Shown in pieces: positions 1 to 6,757 of a stretch of DNA of 9,697 nucleotides (positions are counted from its first letter, which is position 1; every line of letters begins with the position of its first letter). A program made the position numbers and the translations under genes. This DNA comes from an uncultured bacterium (GTDB lineage Bacteria > Bacteroidota > Bacteroidia > Chitinophagales > CAIOSU01): assembly GCA_903861055.1 (NCBI GenBank), contig CAIOSU010000213.1, positions 1 to 9,697 on the forward strand, read 5' to 3'. A model generated the notes under the pieces. It saw only the letters and a list, made by a program, of their open reading frames with translations, did no database searches and was not told where the DNA came from.

Positions 1-50
1 GGCTGATCGGATAAATGATTGTCAACATCCATTAATATGGAAAGTCCAAC

Positions 51-92
51 AAGTAACTAGCCAACCAATAACCAATCAACCAGTAACTAATT
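51..92. repeat. Degenerate heptamer repeat array, consensus about AACYART
   Basis: The stretch reads as consecutive units of about 7 bases such as AACCAAT, AACCAAT, AACCAGT and AACTAAT, with small phase slips. The last unit overlaps the stop codon (87-89) and the final Asn codon of the minus-strand protease gene. The same kind of array recurs at 7367-7398 (opposite orientation) and 7441-7478. It is seen only in or beside gene 3' ends in this window. Function is unknown. Confidence 0.6.
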
Positions 93-2489
93 TACGACCA
101 TCTTACCCGGTTTTACCAACCGACCTTGATATACCAAGGCATACAAATATACACCTTTAGGCAACGCCTGCACCGCCAATTTGCCTTGGGTACCTACAAT
201 TTTCAATTGCATTACCTCCTTACCCAACAAATCGGTAATAGTTACGGAAGCATCGGGCATAGCTTGCGGCAATTGGTATACGATATGGAAATTACCTTCA
301 TTTGGGTTGGGGTATACGCCCAAACCAATGCCCGAATCAAGCACGTTTGCAATTCCAATCAATGTGGTATCATACTGGCAACTGCCATTGTCGAAATTAG
401 CCAGCGGGTTGTAGTTTACCGCTATTGGGTCCATGCAGCCCGACACTACTTGTATACAACTGCCATCGTTTACATTAGCGGCAGGGTTGTAGTTAAGGGC
501 CGATGTATCGGTGCACCCGTATACAAAGTTGGTTTGCATGGCGGCAAAAGCATTCAACTTACCATAACCAAAGGTATTATTAGGCTGTTGCGTGGTAAAT
601 GTATCTTTAGTGGTTGTGGTAAGGAAGGCATCCTTAATTTCGCGCCAATTGGAAGTTGGGTTCTTCTCTAAATACAAAGCTACGGCTCCTGTAACCATTG
701 GCGAAGCCATTGAGGTACCCGAGTTGCGCACGTGCTTACCACCCTGTACTACTTTTTGGTAGTTCTGCACATTGCCAGAGTTAATGGCGTTGTTAATAAA
801 AATGCTATTGCCTGTAGCCAACACATAGGTACCCGGTGCGGCAATATCAGGTTTTATGCGATTATCACGGCTTGGGCCTAAGCTTGACCCTAAAAAAACA
901 GTTGGGTTTGGACTAGTTGGGTTCGGGAATTCTTTAAAAATATCACCTTTCGGATAATAGCATATCACAGTATCATCATACACGTCTAAATAATAGCTGC
1001 GAAAAACGTAATTACCTACCGCTATAACATGGTCAGAACAAGTGTAGCTGCTCACCACCGTTTTCCGAGTATCGGGATATTTATACTTGGCACTATCGGG
1101 CAAGAATGTTGCTGATGGAATGGCCTCCACCATGTCAGAAAAATTCATCAGTGCTTTGCTGCTCCAAATATCAAAAGTACCCGAACCAGTAGTTATAAAG
1201 CGCCAAAAATGAGCAGCGTTGTTAGGCTCTATGATAGCCTCAAATAAGTATACGCCATTGGTTTGGGTCAATTGAGTTTCGATACTACCAATAAAATTGA
1301 CACCACTATTTAGCGAATAATTACGAATTAGCGAGCCGCCATTAGCTACCACCGAAGGATAATCGACCTTTACGTTCAAGAAATCAGTTCTACCCAAAGA
1401 TGCGTAACTATTGGCTGGGTCGTCGGCACCGAAAGCAAAGTTTACGTTGTTAAAATCTGCTGAATCGGCCCATAGCTGAAAAAACAAATCGCCAGACGTT
1501 GTGTTGTACAGAAAGTAGGTAAAGTTAGTATCAGCGGTTACCTCATAGCCCAAATGATACAGGTATTGGCCCGCATTGCCAGCAGCAGCTACCATAGCTC
1601 GGCCACCGCGTTCATCAAGCAGCGCATCAATTAGCTGAGCAGCCAAATCAAGACCATCGCGAGAGCCTACATAAGTGCCTAAGCTAGCATTTATAACGCA
1701 AGGTTTGCCCATAGCATCGGCTTTGCGGAAGATATATTCTACCCCATCTACTACCCCTGCCAAAAATGGGCGATTGTAGTTAAAGGCCACCACTACCAAC
1801 TCCGCATCGGGAGCCATACCTGAATATTTACCAATTGCGTTTCCGTTGCCAGCAGCAGCTCCTGTAACATGTGAGCCATGCCCGAAAGCATCTATACGTT
1901 CAACATGGGTGCAAATGCCGTTGTTGATATCCAACTCGGTCCATTCTCTGCCGTAGCCATAAGGCTGAGGTGCTTGCGCCGAGTTTGTGGTTTGGTCCCA
2001 CAAATAACGAACTCGGGTATCGCCATTAGCCTTTCTAAAATCTAAATGTCTAAAATCAATGCCATCATCAATTATTCCAACAACAACACCATTTCCCTTA
2101 TAAGGCTGCGTAAGCGGAGAAACACCATCGTGCACCTCAACTACATGGTTTACTATAGCTGCAGAATCACTTAGCAATGTAACCGGTACATCTAGGTTTT
2201 GCACCTCAACAACGGCGGGGTCGCTCAAAAACTGTTGTAATTTATCAACGGGGATATTCACAGCATTAATGCCAACATAACTGAACTTAAAGTACCCCCC
2301 AGCTTGCTCTACCAACCCCTTAATGGCAGTGCTATCCCCACGTACTAAAAGATTAACATCGTGCCACTTCCAATCATCAGAAGCTAGCATGCGCTTGGTA
2401 TACAAATCTACCTTAGGCAGCTCTTGGGCCGTAATACTTTGGATTGTAAAAACACTACAAAATAACACCAGAAAGTATATGGTTTTCAT
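87..2489 (-). CDS. Secreted subtilisin-like serine protease (peptidase S8) with type IX secretion sorting domain
   Basis: This 800-residue enzyme should hydrolyse peptide bonds outside the cell or at its surface. A signal peptide covers about residues 1-21 (hydrophobic core, then a TAQ-like cleavage site). The catalytic domain begins near residue 134. The triad is complete: Asp141 in GIIDDGID, His204 in GHGSHVTG and Ser593 in GTSMASP, with oxyanion Asn305 in AAAGNAG. The roughly 290 residues between His and Ser hold a large insertion (about 310-545) that I cannot assign to a family. Two related units follow (658-681 and 683-706), each with the pattern GCxDxxAxNYNPxANxxxGSC. The C-terminus (about 724-800) begins YPNPNEGNF and ends in GVYLYAL...GKMVV, the type A sorting signature of the type IX system (TIGR04183-like). 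It predicts outer-membrane export followed by removal of the tail. The ATG at 2489 is chosen because the signal peptide starts there. The gene is divergent from the Fe-S operon. Substrate is unknown. Confidence 0.93.
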   Translation of the reverse strand: MKTIYFLVLFCSVFTIQSITAQELPKVDLYTKRMLASDDWKWHDVNLLVRGDSTAIKGLVEQAGGYFKFSYVGINAVNIPVDKLQQFLSDPAVVEVQNLDVPVTLLSDSAAIVNHVVEVHDGVSPLTQPYKGNGVVVGIIDDGIDFRHLDFRKANGDTRVRYLWDQTTNSAQAPQPYGYGREWTELDINNGICTHVERIDAFGHGSHVTGAAAGNGNAIGKYSGMAPDAELVVVAFNYNRPFLAGVVDGVEYIFRKADAMGKPCVINASLGTYVGSRDGLDLAAQLIDALLDERGGRAMVAAAGNAGQYLYHLGYEVTADTNFTYFLYNTTSGDLFFQLWADSADFNNVNFAFGADDPANSYASLGRTDFLNVKVDYPSVVANGGSLIRNYSLNSGVNFIGSIETQLTQTNGVYLFEAIIEPNNAAHFWRFITTGSGTFDIWSSKALMNFSDMVEAIPSATFLPDSAKYKYPDTRKTVVSSYTCSDHVIAVGNYVFRSYYLDVYDDTVICYYPKGDIFKEFPNPTSPNPTVFLGSSLGPSRDNRIKPDIAAPGTYVLATGNSIFINNAINSGNVQNYQKVVQGGKHVRNSGTSMASPMVTGAVALYLEKNPTSNWREIKDAFLTTTTKDTFTTQQPNNTFGYGKLNAFAAMQTNFVYGCTDTSALNYNPAANVNDGSCIQVVSGCMDPIAVNYNPLANFDNGSCQYDTTLIGIANVLDSGIGLGVYPNPNEGNFHIVYQLPQAMPDASVTITDLLGKEVMQLKIVGTQGKLAVQALPKGVYLYALVYQGRLVKPGKMVVN
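372..518 (-). repeat. Two tandem Cys-bounded repeats inside the protease gene
   Basis: Residues 658-681 and 683-706 of the protease are two copies of a unit of about 24 residues with conserved GC, D, A, NYNP, AN and GSC positions. Units of this type are frequent before sorting domains in secreted Bacteroidota proteins. The Cys pair could form a disulphide, and the Asp/Asn residues could bind calcium; both roles are inferred from composition, not shown here. Confidence 0.75.
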
Positions 2490-2511
2490 GCCTACTTGTT
2501 TTAAGCTACAC

Positions 2512-2541
2512 TAAAATTAACTATCTTGCTCGGGTTTTTAA
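2512..2541 (-). promoter_or_regulatory. Weak candidate promoter of the protease gene
   Basis: On the minus strand TAATTTTA (2512-2519) resembles the Bacteroidota -7 element TAnnTTTG with a final A. The -33 position carries only TTT rather than TTG. It lies 23 bases upstream of the ATG at 2489. The match is partial, so the call is tentative. Confidence 0.3.
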
Positions 2542-2553
2542 ACATTTACAGCG

Positions 2554-2584
2554 TTTAAAGTATTAATACTCTGACTTAGTTTTG
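2554..2584 (+). promoter_or_regulatory. Candidate promoter of the Fe-S membrane operon
   Basis: TAGTTTTG (2577-2584) matches the Bacteroidota -7 consensus TAnnTTTG exactly. Twenty bases upstream is TTT (2554-2556) where TTG would be ideal. Transcription would start near 2590, leaving a leader of only about 14 bases before the ATG at 2604. No strong Shine-Dalgarno sequence is visible. Confidence 0.45.
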
Positions 2585-2603
2585 TAGAAATTTCAGGACG
2601 TTT

Positions 2604-3962
2604 ATGGCTTTCATCCAACCAATTGTATTTGCTATTGTCACTATTGCGGCCTTTGCCTTCGTTTTTAAGAAAGGGAAGGAAATATACCGCAACATTAATT
2701 TGGGTCAGAAAGAAGACCTGACCGACCAACCTGACAAGCGCCTCAAAAACATGCTTTTAATTGCTCTTGGGCAGAAAAAGATGTTCCGTATTACATTACC
2801 AGCCATCATGCACTTGTTTATTTACTTGGCCTTTTTAGTTACCCAAATTGAGCTATTGGAAATATTTATAGATGGGTTTACAGGGCAACACCGTTTGTTG
2901 TTTCATTTGTTCAGCGAAACGCTAGATTCTGGTTTCCTTACTGGCATATACAACTTCACCATTAGTTTTATCGAGGTACTATCCATTTTGGCTTTAATAG
3001 CCACCTTCGTGTTTTTGGCGCGCCGCAATCTGCTTAAAGTACCACGCTTTGTTAAAAGCGAGATGAACGGATGGCCTAAACTAGATGCGAACATTATTTT
3101 GATTGCGGAAATATGGCTCGTGGCCTGCATTTTTATGATGAACGGTGCCGATGTAGCAAGAGAAATACAAATTAATGGCTCATCGCCTTATGGTTTTCTT
3201 ATTTCGGGCAACATTGTAGGTCCTGCACTTTCAGGACTTAATATTGACCTTTTGAAGGTTATGGAGCGTTTTGGCTGGTGGGGACACATTCTGGGTGTGT
3301 TGGGCTTTATTGTGTATTTGCCTTATTCCAAGCACTTGCACATTATGCTGGCTTTCCCAAACACATATTTTTCGCGCCTGAAGCCTCGTGGAGAGATATT
3401 TAACATGCCTGCCATTACCAAGGAGATCAAGGCCATGATGGACCCCAATGCCGACCCTTACGCAGCTCCAGCTGAAGGCGCTGAGGCCGTTGCTCCACCA
3501 AAATTTGGCGCTAAAGATGTACAAGACCTTAGCTGGAAAAACTTACTTGATGCATACTCTTGCACCGAATGCGGACGGTGCACCGCAGCATGCCCTGCCA
3601 ACCAAACCGGAAAACTACTTTCGCCGCGTAAGATAATGATGGACACCCGCGACCGACTAACAGAGGTGGGTAAGAACATTGACTTACACGGTCCTGATTT
3701 TATTGATAACAAACAATTGCTTGGCGACTTTATAAGCGTTGAAGAATTGCGCGCCTGCACCACTTGCCAAGCTTGTGTGCAAGAGTGCCCCATTAATATC
3801 GATCCGCTTGATATAATTGTCCAACTTCGTCGTGCCTTGATTATGGAGGACTCAAACTCGCCAGAAGAGTGGAACCTCATGTTCAGCAACATTGAAAACA
3901 ATGCCGCCCCGTGGCAGTTTTCGCAACAAGACCGCGAGAAGTGGGTAAGTGATTTAAAATAA
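2604..3962 (+). CDS. Membrane cytochrome-b-like / ferredoxin fusion protein, heterodisulfide-reductase-type electron transfer
   Basis: This 452-residue protein probably moves electrons between the quinone pool and Fe-S centres at the inner membrane. The N-terminal half has about five membrane segments (near residues 3-22, 64-89, 112-138, 161-182 and 225-250). His70, His228 and His244/246 lie in or beside them as possible haem b ligands, as in the HdrE/NarI/DsrM type of membrane subunit. The soluble C-terminal part has two complete [4Fe-4S] motifs: Cys320, 323, 326, 330 in CTECGRCTAACP, and Cys385, 388, 391, 395 in CTTCQACVQECP. That spacing matches the ferredoxin part of HdrD, GlpC and related proteins. 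A linker rich in Ala and Pro (about 281-300) separates the halves. The CCG domain normally found on HdrD is absent here but is encoded by the next gene, 24 bases downstream, so the two products very likely form one complex. The physiological substrate cannot be read from the sequence; glycolate/lactate-type oxidation and disulfide reduction are both possible. Confidence 0.88.
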   Translation: MAFIQPIVFAIVTIAAFAFVFKKGKEIYRNINLGQKEDLTDQPDKRLKNMLLIALGQKKMFRITLPAIMHLFIYLAFLVTQIELLEIFIDGFTGQHRLLFHLFSETLDSGFLTGIYNFTISFIEVLSILALIATFVFLARRNLLKVPRFVKSEMNGWPKLDANIILIAEIWLVACIFMMNGADVAREIQINGSSPYGFLISGNIVGPALSGLNIDLLKVMERFGWWGHILGVLGFIVYLPYSKHLHIMLAFPNTYFSRLKPRGEIFNMPAITKEIKAMMDPNADPYAAPAEGAEAVAPPKFGAKDVQDLSWKNLLDAYSCTECGRCTAACPANQTGKLLSPRKIMMDTRDRLTEVGKNIDLHGPDFIDNKQLLGDFISVEELRACTTCQACVQECPINIDPLDIIVQLRRALIMEDSNSPEEWNLMFSNIENNAAPWQFSQQDREKWVSDLK

Positions 3963-3986
3963 TACTAACAAAGTAAGGCATAGTAT

Positions 3987-4772
3987 ATGGAATTGAAAGT
4001 ACCTACCATGGCCGAATTGGCCGCCGAAGGACGCACCCCGGAAGTATTATTTTGGGTTGGTTGTGCGGGTAGTATTGACCAGCGTGCAATAAAAATCACC
4101 AGCGCTTTTGTTAAAATACTAAACCATCTAAAAACCGACTTTGCCATTTTGGGAAAAGAAGAGGCTTGCACTGGCGACCCTGCCAAACGTGCCGGAAACG
4201 AGTTCGTTTTTCAAATGGCAGCTTTGCAGAATATTGAAATATTGAATGCCTACCAAGTGCGTAAAATAGTAACCACTTGCCCGCACTGTTTCAACATTCT
4301 CAAAAACGAGTACCCTAACCTAGGTGGTGCTTATGAAGTAATGCACCACACCCAGTTTTTGCAGGAAATGATAAACGAAGGCAAACTGGTAGTGCAAGGT
4401 GGTGGCGCCTTTAAAGGCAAAAAAATCACTTTTCACGATAGCTGTTACCTAGGTCGTGCCAATGAGGTTTACGAAGCCCCGCGTGCTATATTAGAGGCCT
4501 TAGATGCGGATTTGGTGGAAATGAAAGCTGCCAAAAGTCGTGGCTTGTGCTGCGGTGCAGGTGGTGCCCAAATGTTTAAGGAAGAGGAACATGGTACGCA
4601 ACGGGTAAACCAGAAGCGCGCAGAGCAGGCCATTGAAACTGGTGCCGAAATTGTAGCTGCTGGCTGCCCCTTCTGCATGACCATGTTATCAGATGGCACC
4701 ACCGAAAAAGCACCAGGTAAAGTAAAAGTGTTTGATATAGTTGAGTTACTAGTGCAAGGTCAAGGATTATAA
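3987..4772 (+). CDS. CCG-domain Fe-S oxidoreductase, HdrB/HdrD-like partner subunit
   Basis: This 261-residue soluble protein is the likely catalytic partner of the preceding membrane Fe-S protein. It contains two cysteine-rich CCG-type units. The first has Cys26 (VGCAGS), Cys61 (EEACTGDPAKRAG) and Cys98/Cys101 (CPHC). Its middle motif has one Cys rather than a Cys pair, which I recall as normal for this subfamily. The second is complete: Cys153 (DSCYLGR), Cys188-Cys189 (GLCCGAGGAQ) and Cys227/Cys230 (CPFC). In HdrB such units bind a non-cubane [4Fe-4S] cluster that cleaves disulfides; related units occur in GlpC, LutA and GlcF. No membrane segment or signal peptide is present, so it should sit on the cytoplasmic face. 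A purine-rich AAGTAAGG sequence precedes the ATG at 3987. The 24-base gap to the upstream gene indicates cotranscription. Confidence 0.88.
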   Translation: MELKVPTMAELAAEGRTPEVLFWVGCAGSIDQRAIKITSAFVKILNHLKTDFAILGKEEACTGDPAKRAGNEFVFQMAALQNIEILNAYQVRKIVTTCPHCFNILKNEYPNLGGAYEVMHHTQFLQEMINEGKLVVQGGGAFKGKKITFHDSCYLGRANEVYEAPRAILEALDADLVEMKAAKSRGLCCGAGGAQMFKEEEHGTQRVNQKRAEQAIETGAEIVAAGCPFCMTMLSDGTTEKAPGKVKVFDIVELLVQGQGL

Positions 4773-4917
4773 ATAGTTGCAAGTTATGGGATTGAAAATT
4801 TGAAACCGTAATTTGTTTTTCTGCATTGGCTTACGTTTCTAATTACCTATTTCATCTTGCTCATGTCAATTCCCGTGCAACCTCCATCCTCCTTACACAG
4901 TCTAATACACACAAATC

Positions 4918-4938
4918 GGGCAATTTAAATGCCCTTTT
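4918..4938 (+). terminator. Candidate terminator of the Fe-S operon
   Basis: GGGCA and TGCCC form a 5-base-pair stem around an AT-only 7-base loop, followed directly by TTTT. It lies about 145 bases beyond the operon stop codon and immediately before the candidate promoter of the next gene. The stem is short, so strength is uncertain. Confidence 0.45.
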
Positions 4939-4939
4939 G

Positions 4940-4969
4940 TTGGCTTTTTCAAGAAAAAAGCTATTTTTA
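4940..4969 (+). promoter_or_regulatory. Candidate promoter of the barrel-like protein gene
   Basis: TTG (4940-4942), exactly 19 bases, then TATTTTTA (4962-4969) fits the Bacteroidota pattern with A in place of the final G. The predicted start of transcription (about 4974) is only a few bases before the ATG at 4979, so the mRNA would be nearly leaderless. Confidence 0.45.
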
Positions 4970-4978
4970 ATACAGTGT

Positions 4979-6334
4979 ATGCGCCCTATTAAACCAACAG
5001 ACGAGAATAATTTCAATTTTGATAAAGCATTCAGGGACAATCTCCGTAATATGGAGGTTACTCCCCCGGCTGGCTTGTGGGATAAATTGGATGCCGACTT
5101 AGATGTACAAATTGAGCGCAGAAAATACAACCACTGGTATTATGCCGCCATAGCAGTGCTTATATTCTTTGGCAGCTTCAATCTCATCACTTCGTTCGAT
5201 ATTGAAGAGTATTATGCCAGTAAAAAGGCTAAGGCCAACCGCAGCTATGAGGGTACTTACCTGCTTGCCGGCGAGCACCCTAGCCAAATTGCAGGTTTCA
5301 GCTACAGCCACTATCAGCGCATTAATTATCCTATCGACTATACTTTTGACGATAGCGAACCCTTGGTTACGGTATCAAATTACGGTCGTAACCGGTATTT
5401 TACCCCATACATAGGTGTAAATGCATCTAGTAAAATGTATGGTGACATAAAAAGAACGAACAAAGAAGGAAAAAATAGGCTTAATAAAGCACAACAACAC
5501 AGCTTAGTTGACTTAGAACTGCACGCCCCTGCAAACCCGCTTTATATAGCCTTTACTGCTAAAAATGAACTGCTAAACAGCTTAACTATAGCGCCGTCAA
5601 CCCTAAAACCCCAATTAAGTAAGGGAGACTATGAAAATGATGATATTATCTCGAATGCAAAACCTATTAGCACTCTAGGAAACATTAAAGGCCTTTATGT
5701 TGGAGCAGAATATGCCTTCACGGGTACTAGAATGTTTCAAAAAAATTCGGTTTTTTATCCATTGTTGGCCAACGATGCTAAATACAATATGCAAGCGGGG
5801 CGGCAATATGGCATAAAAGTAGGCTACCATTTTAACCACCGCATGGCTTTAGAGCTAGGTTGGATTGTGAGCTCAACTCAAGGACAGCGCTTTAGCGATA
5901 ACTTATACGGCAAAATACCGGTAAGCGGCAGTATAAACCTAAATTACACACAAGTGCCTTTGCTGTTTAAGTACAAATTTGCTCGAATGAGTGGTTTAAC
6001 AAAGCAACCAGTATCGCTCAATGTAATTGGTGGTATAGCTTACAGCCACTTAAAATCGTCGGAAATGAACTTAAACACCGACCGTTTAGAGAACATTAGC
6101 CAAATGGTTACCCGAAACGAACTCGGTGTAATAGTTGGATTGGAATACGACGTATATTTATATCAAAACTTGTTCGTAACCTTCGGTACCCGAACGGCCA
6201 TATTTGCCGATACCCAATTGTTTAAAGGTTACGAAAAAGAAGAGGCTCGCATGTACAACTTTACCTTAGGTGCCAGTTTAGCCATACACTATCAGTTACC
6301 AAAGCGTAAGGCTAAGTTGAATCCGGAAAATTGA
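4979..6334 (+). CDS. Inner-membrane-anchored protein with C-terminal outer-membrane-barrel-like domain
   Basis: This 451-residue protein has three parts. Residues 1-52 are charged and cytoplasmic in character, with the motif VTPPAGLWDKLDADLD, a type of segment often seen at the N-terminus of Bacteroidota proteins resembling anti-sigma factors. Residues 53-72 form one hydrophobic helix with no signal-peptidase site. After a long low-conservation linker, residues from about 238 (GLYVGAEYAFTG) to 438 show alternating beta-strand patterns with aromatic girdles (YGIKVGYHF, MALELGWIV, VIVGLEYDV, FTLGASLAIHY), as in the OMP_b-brl/PorT-like barrel family. The last residues are charged, not a classic terminal aromatic. 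The ATG at 4979 is preferred over an upstream TTG at 4826 because the added 51 residues look like translated noncoding sequence and the promoter lies between the two. Function is unknown; barrel, beta-rich sensor or envelope linker are possible. Confidence 0.75.
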   Translation: MRPIKPTDENNFNFDKAFRDNLRNMEVTPPAGLWDKLDADLDVQIERRKYNHWYYAAIAVLIFFGSFNLITSFDIEEYYASKKAKANRSYEGTYLLAGEHPSQIAGFSYSHYQRINYPIDYTFDDSEPLVTVSNYGRNRYFTPYIGVNASSKMYGDIKRTNKEGKNRLNKAQQHSLVDLELHAPANPLYIAFTAKNELLNSLTIAPSTLKPQLSKGDYENDDIISNAKPISTLGNIKGLYVGAEYAFTGTRMFQKNSVFYPLLANDAKYNMQAGRQYGIKVGYHFNHRMALELGWIVSSTQGQRFSDNLYGKIPVSGSINLNYTQVPLLFKYKFARMSGLTKQPVSLNVIGGIAYSHLKSSEMNLNTDRLENISQMVTRNELGVIVGLEYDVYLYQNLFVTFGTRTAIFADTQLFKGYEKEEARMYNFTLGASLAIHYQLPKRKAKLNPEN

Positions 6335-6338
6335 TGAA

Positions 6339-6374
6339 TGTACAAAGTAAGAAGTACTTGATTCACTTTGTACA
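6339..6374. repeat. Perfect 10-bp inverted repeat downstream of the barrel-like gene
   Basis: TGTACAAAGT (6339-6348) and ACTTTGTACA (6365-6374) are exact reverse complements around a 16-base loop that itself contains the palindrome AAGTACTT. It begins 5 bases after the stop codon. No T-run follows, so it is not a standard intrinsic terminator, though it could protect the mRNA 3' end or help terminate transcription. Confidence 0.55.
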
Positions 6375-6421
6375 CTGATGTACCACCGAACATTTGATTC
6401 TTTCTCGCAGGTGTCCACTTT

Positions 6422-6451
6422 TTGAAAACCAAACTTAAACCTGTAATTTTA
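6422..6451 (+). promoter_or_regulatory. Candidate promoter of the toxin-antitoxin operon
   Basis: TTG (6422-6424), 19 bases, then TAATTTTA (6444-6451) matches the Bacteroidota promoter pattern with a final A. The predicted transcription start, about 6457, falls at the edge of an inverted repeat, which fits an autoregulated toxin-antitoxin operon. Confidence 0.45.
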
Positions 6452-6456
6452 ATATC

Positions 6457-6476
6457 CTTGGAATTTCGGTTCCTAG
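6457..6476. promoter_or_regulatory. Inverted repeat at the predicted transcription start: possible antitoxin operator
   Basis: CTTGGAA and TTCCTAG are inverted with one mismatch around TTTCGG. The element sits directly after the -7 motif and about 28 bases before the antitoxin ATG. Antitoxins often repress their own promoter by binding such palindromes; that role is inferred here from position only. Confidence 0.35.
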
Positions 6477-6504
6477 TTAGTTGTTATTGCTTAAAACCGT
6501 TCCC

Positions 6505-6732
6505 ATGAAAATAGCAGAAATCAAGAAAGCCCTGCAAGAAAGTATTGATTCTGGAGATGAACAACTTTTGCAAATATTGCACTATACCGCTAATGCTTAC
6601 AAGTGCCAGCATGAAAAACCTTACGAACTAACCGATTGGCAAAAAGAAGAATTGGACAGAAGGTTGTTGGCAAACGAGCCAACCATACCTTGGGAAACGG
6701 TGAAAAACAGAATTAAGGCTTCAAAAAAATGA
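6505..6732 (+). CDS. Antitoxin of a RelE/ParE-type toxin-antitoxin pair (addiction module component)
   Basis: The product has 75 residues and is predicted to neutralise the downstream toxin by direct binding. Its C-terminal part, ELTDWQKEELDRRLLAN followed by IPWETVKNRIK, matches the conserved region of the small addiction-module antitoxin family (PF09720-like: a run of the type QKxELDRRL, then a W-E-x-V-K motif). The N-terminal 30 residues are helical and charged (KIAEIKKALQESIDSGDEQLL) and are more variable in this family. The ATG at 6505 is preferred over a TTG at 6481, which would only add a weakly conserved tail. The stop codon overlaps an ATG in the form ATGA (6729-6732), typical of translational coupling to a toxin. 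It is probably cotranscribed with the toxin and perhaps with the YjbR-family gene. Confidence 0.78.
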   Translation: MKIAEIKKALQESIDSGDEQLLQILHYTANAYKCQHEKPYELTDWQKEELDRRLLANEPTIPWETVKNRIKASKK

Positions 6733-6757
6733 AGCGGAGTATAGGTCAAAAAAAGAT

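Noticed and set aside
126..671. Plus-strand open frame of 181 codons opposite the protease
   Set aside because: It is antisense to the well-supported protease sorting domain and repeats; its translation has no recognisable features.
2490..2603. A shared operator between the divergent protease and Fe-S operon
   Set aside because: Only weak promoter-like motifs are present, and no palindrome clear enough to propose a binding site.
3458..3901. Minus-strand open frame opposite the ferredoxin domain
   Set aside because: Antisense shadow of a gene with complete Fe-S motifs; no independent start signal or family match.
4826..4978. N-terminal extension of the barrel-like protein from a TTG
   Set aside because: The 51 extra residues look like translated intergenic sequence, and the hairpin and candidate promoter lie within it; the ATG at 4979 begins the recognisable N-terminus.
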